Shown: positions 62,520-64,000 of the stretch, piece by piece
How positions within the stretch are numbered: the first letter of the stretch is position 1
How the letters are laid out: the number at the start of each line of letters is the position of its first letter
DNA from: an uncultured Chthonomonadales bacterium
GTDB taxonomy: Bacteria > Armatimonadota > Chthonomonadetes > Chthonomonadales > CAJBBX01
NCBI GenBank assembly: GCA_938005745.1
Contig: CALLMM010000012.1
Span: forward strand, 18,994 to 82,993
Reading direction: 5' to 3'
Length of the DNA: 64,000 bases
Notes under the pieces: generated by a model
The model's input: the letters and a program-made list of their open reading frames with translations, nothing else
Database searches by the model: none
Told to the model about the DNA's origin: nothing
Translations under genes and position numbers: made by a program

Positions 62520-63395
62520 ATGCGTACTTTTCAGCAGGTCTCCGCCATGCGCGCCTATATGCGCGCCGTGCGCGAAGACCGAAGAAGCGTCGGGTTCGTT
62601 CCCACCATGGGAGCGCTTCATGAGGGACATCTCTCTTTGATCCGACGCGCGAGAGGCGACTGTGATGTGGTGGTCGTCTCCATCTTTGTCAATCCCTCGC
62701 AGTTTGGACCCAATGAAGACTTCTCCCGGTATCCTCGCGATCTTTCGCGCGATTCGCGACTGACGCAGGAGGCGGGAGTGGATGCGCTCTTCTATCCCGA
62801 AGTGGAGGAGATCTATCCGCCCGGCTTTCAGACCTTTGTGGAGGCGCCACAGATTGCCAAGCGGTGGGAGGGAGAGATGCGTCCGGGGCATTTCCGGGGA
62901 GTGGCGACCGTATGCGTGAAACTCTTCCATATCGTGCAGCCGGATCGCGCCTACTTCGGCATGAAGGACTACCAGCAGCTCAAGGTGATTGAGAGAGTGG
63001 TATCCGACCTGAATATCCCGCTGACCGTCGTCCCCTGCCCTACTGTTCGCGAGCCGGACGGGCTGGCTATGTCCTCGCGCAACGTCTATCTGGATGCCGC
63101 CTCCCGCAGCTCCTCGCTGACCATTCATCGCGCCCTGAAAAGAGTTGAAGAGCTGCATGAACAGGGCGAACTATCCGCATCCGTTCTGGAAAAGACGATG
63201 CACGATATTCTCCGATCCGACCCCGCTATACAGATTGACTATGCGGTCATTGTCGATTCGGAGACCCTGGAGCCGGTAGAGAGCCTGGAGAAAAAAGGGG
63301 TGGCGCTGATTGCCGTTCGTATCGGCAGTACGCGCCTGATAGACAATCTGGTTCTGGGCGGAAAACTTGCCCTGCCTGTGAAAAATCACGCATAG
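62520..63395 (+). CDS. panC: Pantothenate synthetase (PanC)
   Basis: A 291-residue ligase that joins pantoate and beta-alanine using ATP. It has the nucleotidyltransferase HIGH-type motif (PTMGALHEGHLSLI), SIFVNPSQFGPNEDF, GVATVCVKLFHIVQPDRAYFG, YQQLKVIERVV and MSSRNVYL (KMSKS equivalent). GAGGAAAGAG precedes the ATG. It is downstream of panB in the same direction. Confidence 0.96.
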   Translation: MRTFQQVSAMRAYMRAVREDRRSVGFVPTMGALHEGHLSLIRRARGDCDVVVVSIFVNPSQFGPNEDFSRYPRDLSRDSRLTQEAGVDALFYPEVEEIYPPGFQTFVEAPQIAKRWEGEMRPGHFRGVATVCVKLFHIVQPDRAYFGMKDYQQLKVIERVVSDLNIPLTVVPCPTVREPDGLAMSSRNVYLDAASRSSSLTIHRALKRVEELHEQGELSASVLEKTMHDILRSDPAIQIDYAVIVDSETLEPVESLEKKGVALIAVRIGSTRLIDNLVLGGKLALPVKNHA

Positions 63396-63400
63396 CAGGG

Positions 63401-63429
63401 TTGACAGAAGAGACCTGTCTTGATATACT
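63401..63429 (+). promoter_or_regulatory. tRNA-Asn promoter
   Basis: Perfect TTGACA (63401-63406), 17 bp, TATACT (63424-63429), beginning 6 bp after the panC stop codon. Confidence 0.85.
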
Positions 63430-63469
63430 ATTTATCCGCTGCCTGACGCAGGGCAGCGGTCTATTCTGT

Positions 63470-63544
<75 letters not shown>

Positions 63545-63553
63545 AAAATCCAT

Positions 63554-63578
63554 CCGCTGATTTCAGCGGTTCTTGTTT
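63554..63578 (+). terminator. Probable tRNA-Asn terminator
   Basis: CCGCTG (63554-63559) pairs with CAGCGG (63564-63569), followed by the T-rich TTCTTGTTT. A second GC-rich hairpin built on GACCCCG/CGGGGTC lies just beyond. Confidence 0.5.
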
Positions 63579-63662
63579 AACGCAAGACCCCGTGGGGTGA
63601 TCCCCTCGGGGTCTCGTCGTTTCCGGCGTGCCCACGCCGACTTACGCCCGCCCGCACATTAA

Positions 63663-64000
63663 CCCCGATTCTCCGTTTCGAAGTCCGCAGTCCGGGGAGA
63701 CGCGGCGGAGCCGGGCGTGGACCACTCCAGCCTCGCCGGAGCCGCGCTCGATGCCAAGCTTGAGGAACATAAGATCGGCCTGCTCCGCGCCGAGGGCGAC
63801 CTGATCCAACTCCCGGCGCGGAAACAGGCATCGCTCGGGCAGGCGCAGCAACTGGCGGACCAGCTCAAGAAGATTCCGCCGAGCGGCGGGCTGCATGACC
63901 TCACCGTGGTCGAACTGCAGGAGATGGCTAAAGCCAAGGGCGTCTCCCTCAACATGACCAAGCAGGACGTGATCGACCTGCTCGACGAGTTGGAACCCGG
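63663..64000 (+). CDS. Partial phage-like ORF with SAP/Rho-N-like end, probably 5'-truncated
   Basis: After a TAA at 63660-63662 the frame stays open to the window edge (at least 112 codons). The only clear start is GTG at 63717, without a ribosome-binding site, so the gene may be missing its beginning. The product is helical and charged (LDAKLEEHKIGLLRAEGDLI, ARKQASLGQAQQLADQLKKI) and ends with LTVVELQEMAKAKGVSLNM and KQDVIDLLDEL, resembling the SAP/Rho-N helix pairs found at the ends of phage structural proteins. Its position directly behind tRNA-Asn and its higher GC suggest a prophage remnant. The assignment is tentative. Confidence 0.4.

Overview
The window is a densely packed bacterial chromosome segment, roughly 58-60 % GC, with many GTG and TTG starts, short gaps, ATGA-type overlaps and sigma70-like promoters (TTGACA-17 bp-TATACT or close). 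Gene content (class II purine synthesis, a P protein split into GcvPA and GcvPB, a class II-type Liv transporter, three PilT-like ATPases, exported GH-type enzymes and a complete selA-selD-tRNA-Sec locus) suggests a free-living heterotroph. I suspect Armatimonadota or a neighbouring phylum, but no marker in the window settles this.

Region 1-15.3 kb: the tail of an unknown gene, an arginine dihydrolase/DDAH-type enzyme, a cold-shock protein, the sbcDC nuclease operon, two exported carbohydrate-type proteins, tRNA-Thr, a low-GC DUF262/HNH defence-type gene, a TauE/SafE exporter, a SUKH-like gene behind tRNA-Ala(CGC), and an orphan YgiT-type zinc-finger protein. Region 15.5-25.3 kb: purL, purF and purM with accessory genes between purF and purM (PhyH dioxygenase, three unknowns including a tandem pair) and then a HAD phosphatase, a NERD protein and a CoA-binding protein. 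Region 25.3-37.1 kb: pnp and rpsO (minus), then metH, a DapA-family lyase, guaA, hpt, rho and a bifunctional nuclease (plus).

Region 37.2-38.1 kb holds the most striking gene. It is an MtrA/DUF4346-like protein whose CRKCG-x-M motif carries an in-frame TGA where a Cys is expected. This makes it a candidate selenoprotein that a standard gene caller would truncate. Region 39-53 kb is one long minus-strand run: YfhO-like protein, CBS protein, livK, livH, a fused livM-livG with a hydrophobic insertion inside the ATPase domain, livF, a DUF2993-type protein, gcvT, gcvH, gcvPA, gcvPB and a LipM/LplA-type enzyme that could supply the lipoyl group of GcvH. Region 53-58.7 kb: MTA phosphorylase, three tandem PilT-like ATPases, an anchored exported protein, BioY and tRNA-Ala(GGC).

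Region 58.8-61.5 kb is the selenocysteine locus: selA, selD and tRNA-Sec in tandem. selD also carries an in-frame TGA at its catalytic position, so the selenophosphate synthetase itself is probably a selenoprotein. With the 37.2 kb gene, the window encodes two selenoproteins and all Sec-insertion machinery except SelB. The window ends with panB, panC, tRNA-Asn and a partial phage-like ORF directly behind the tRNA.
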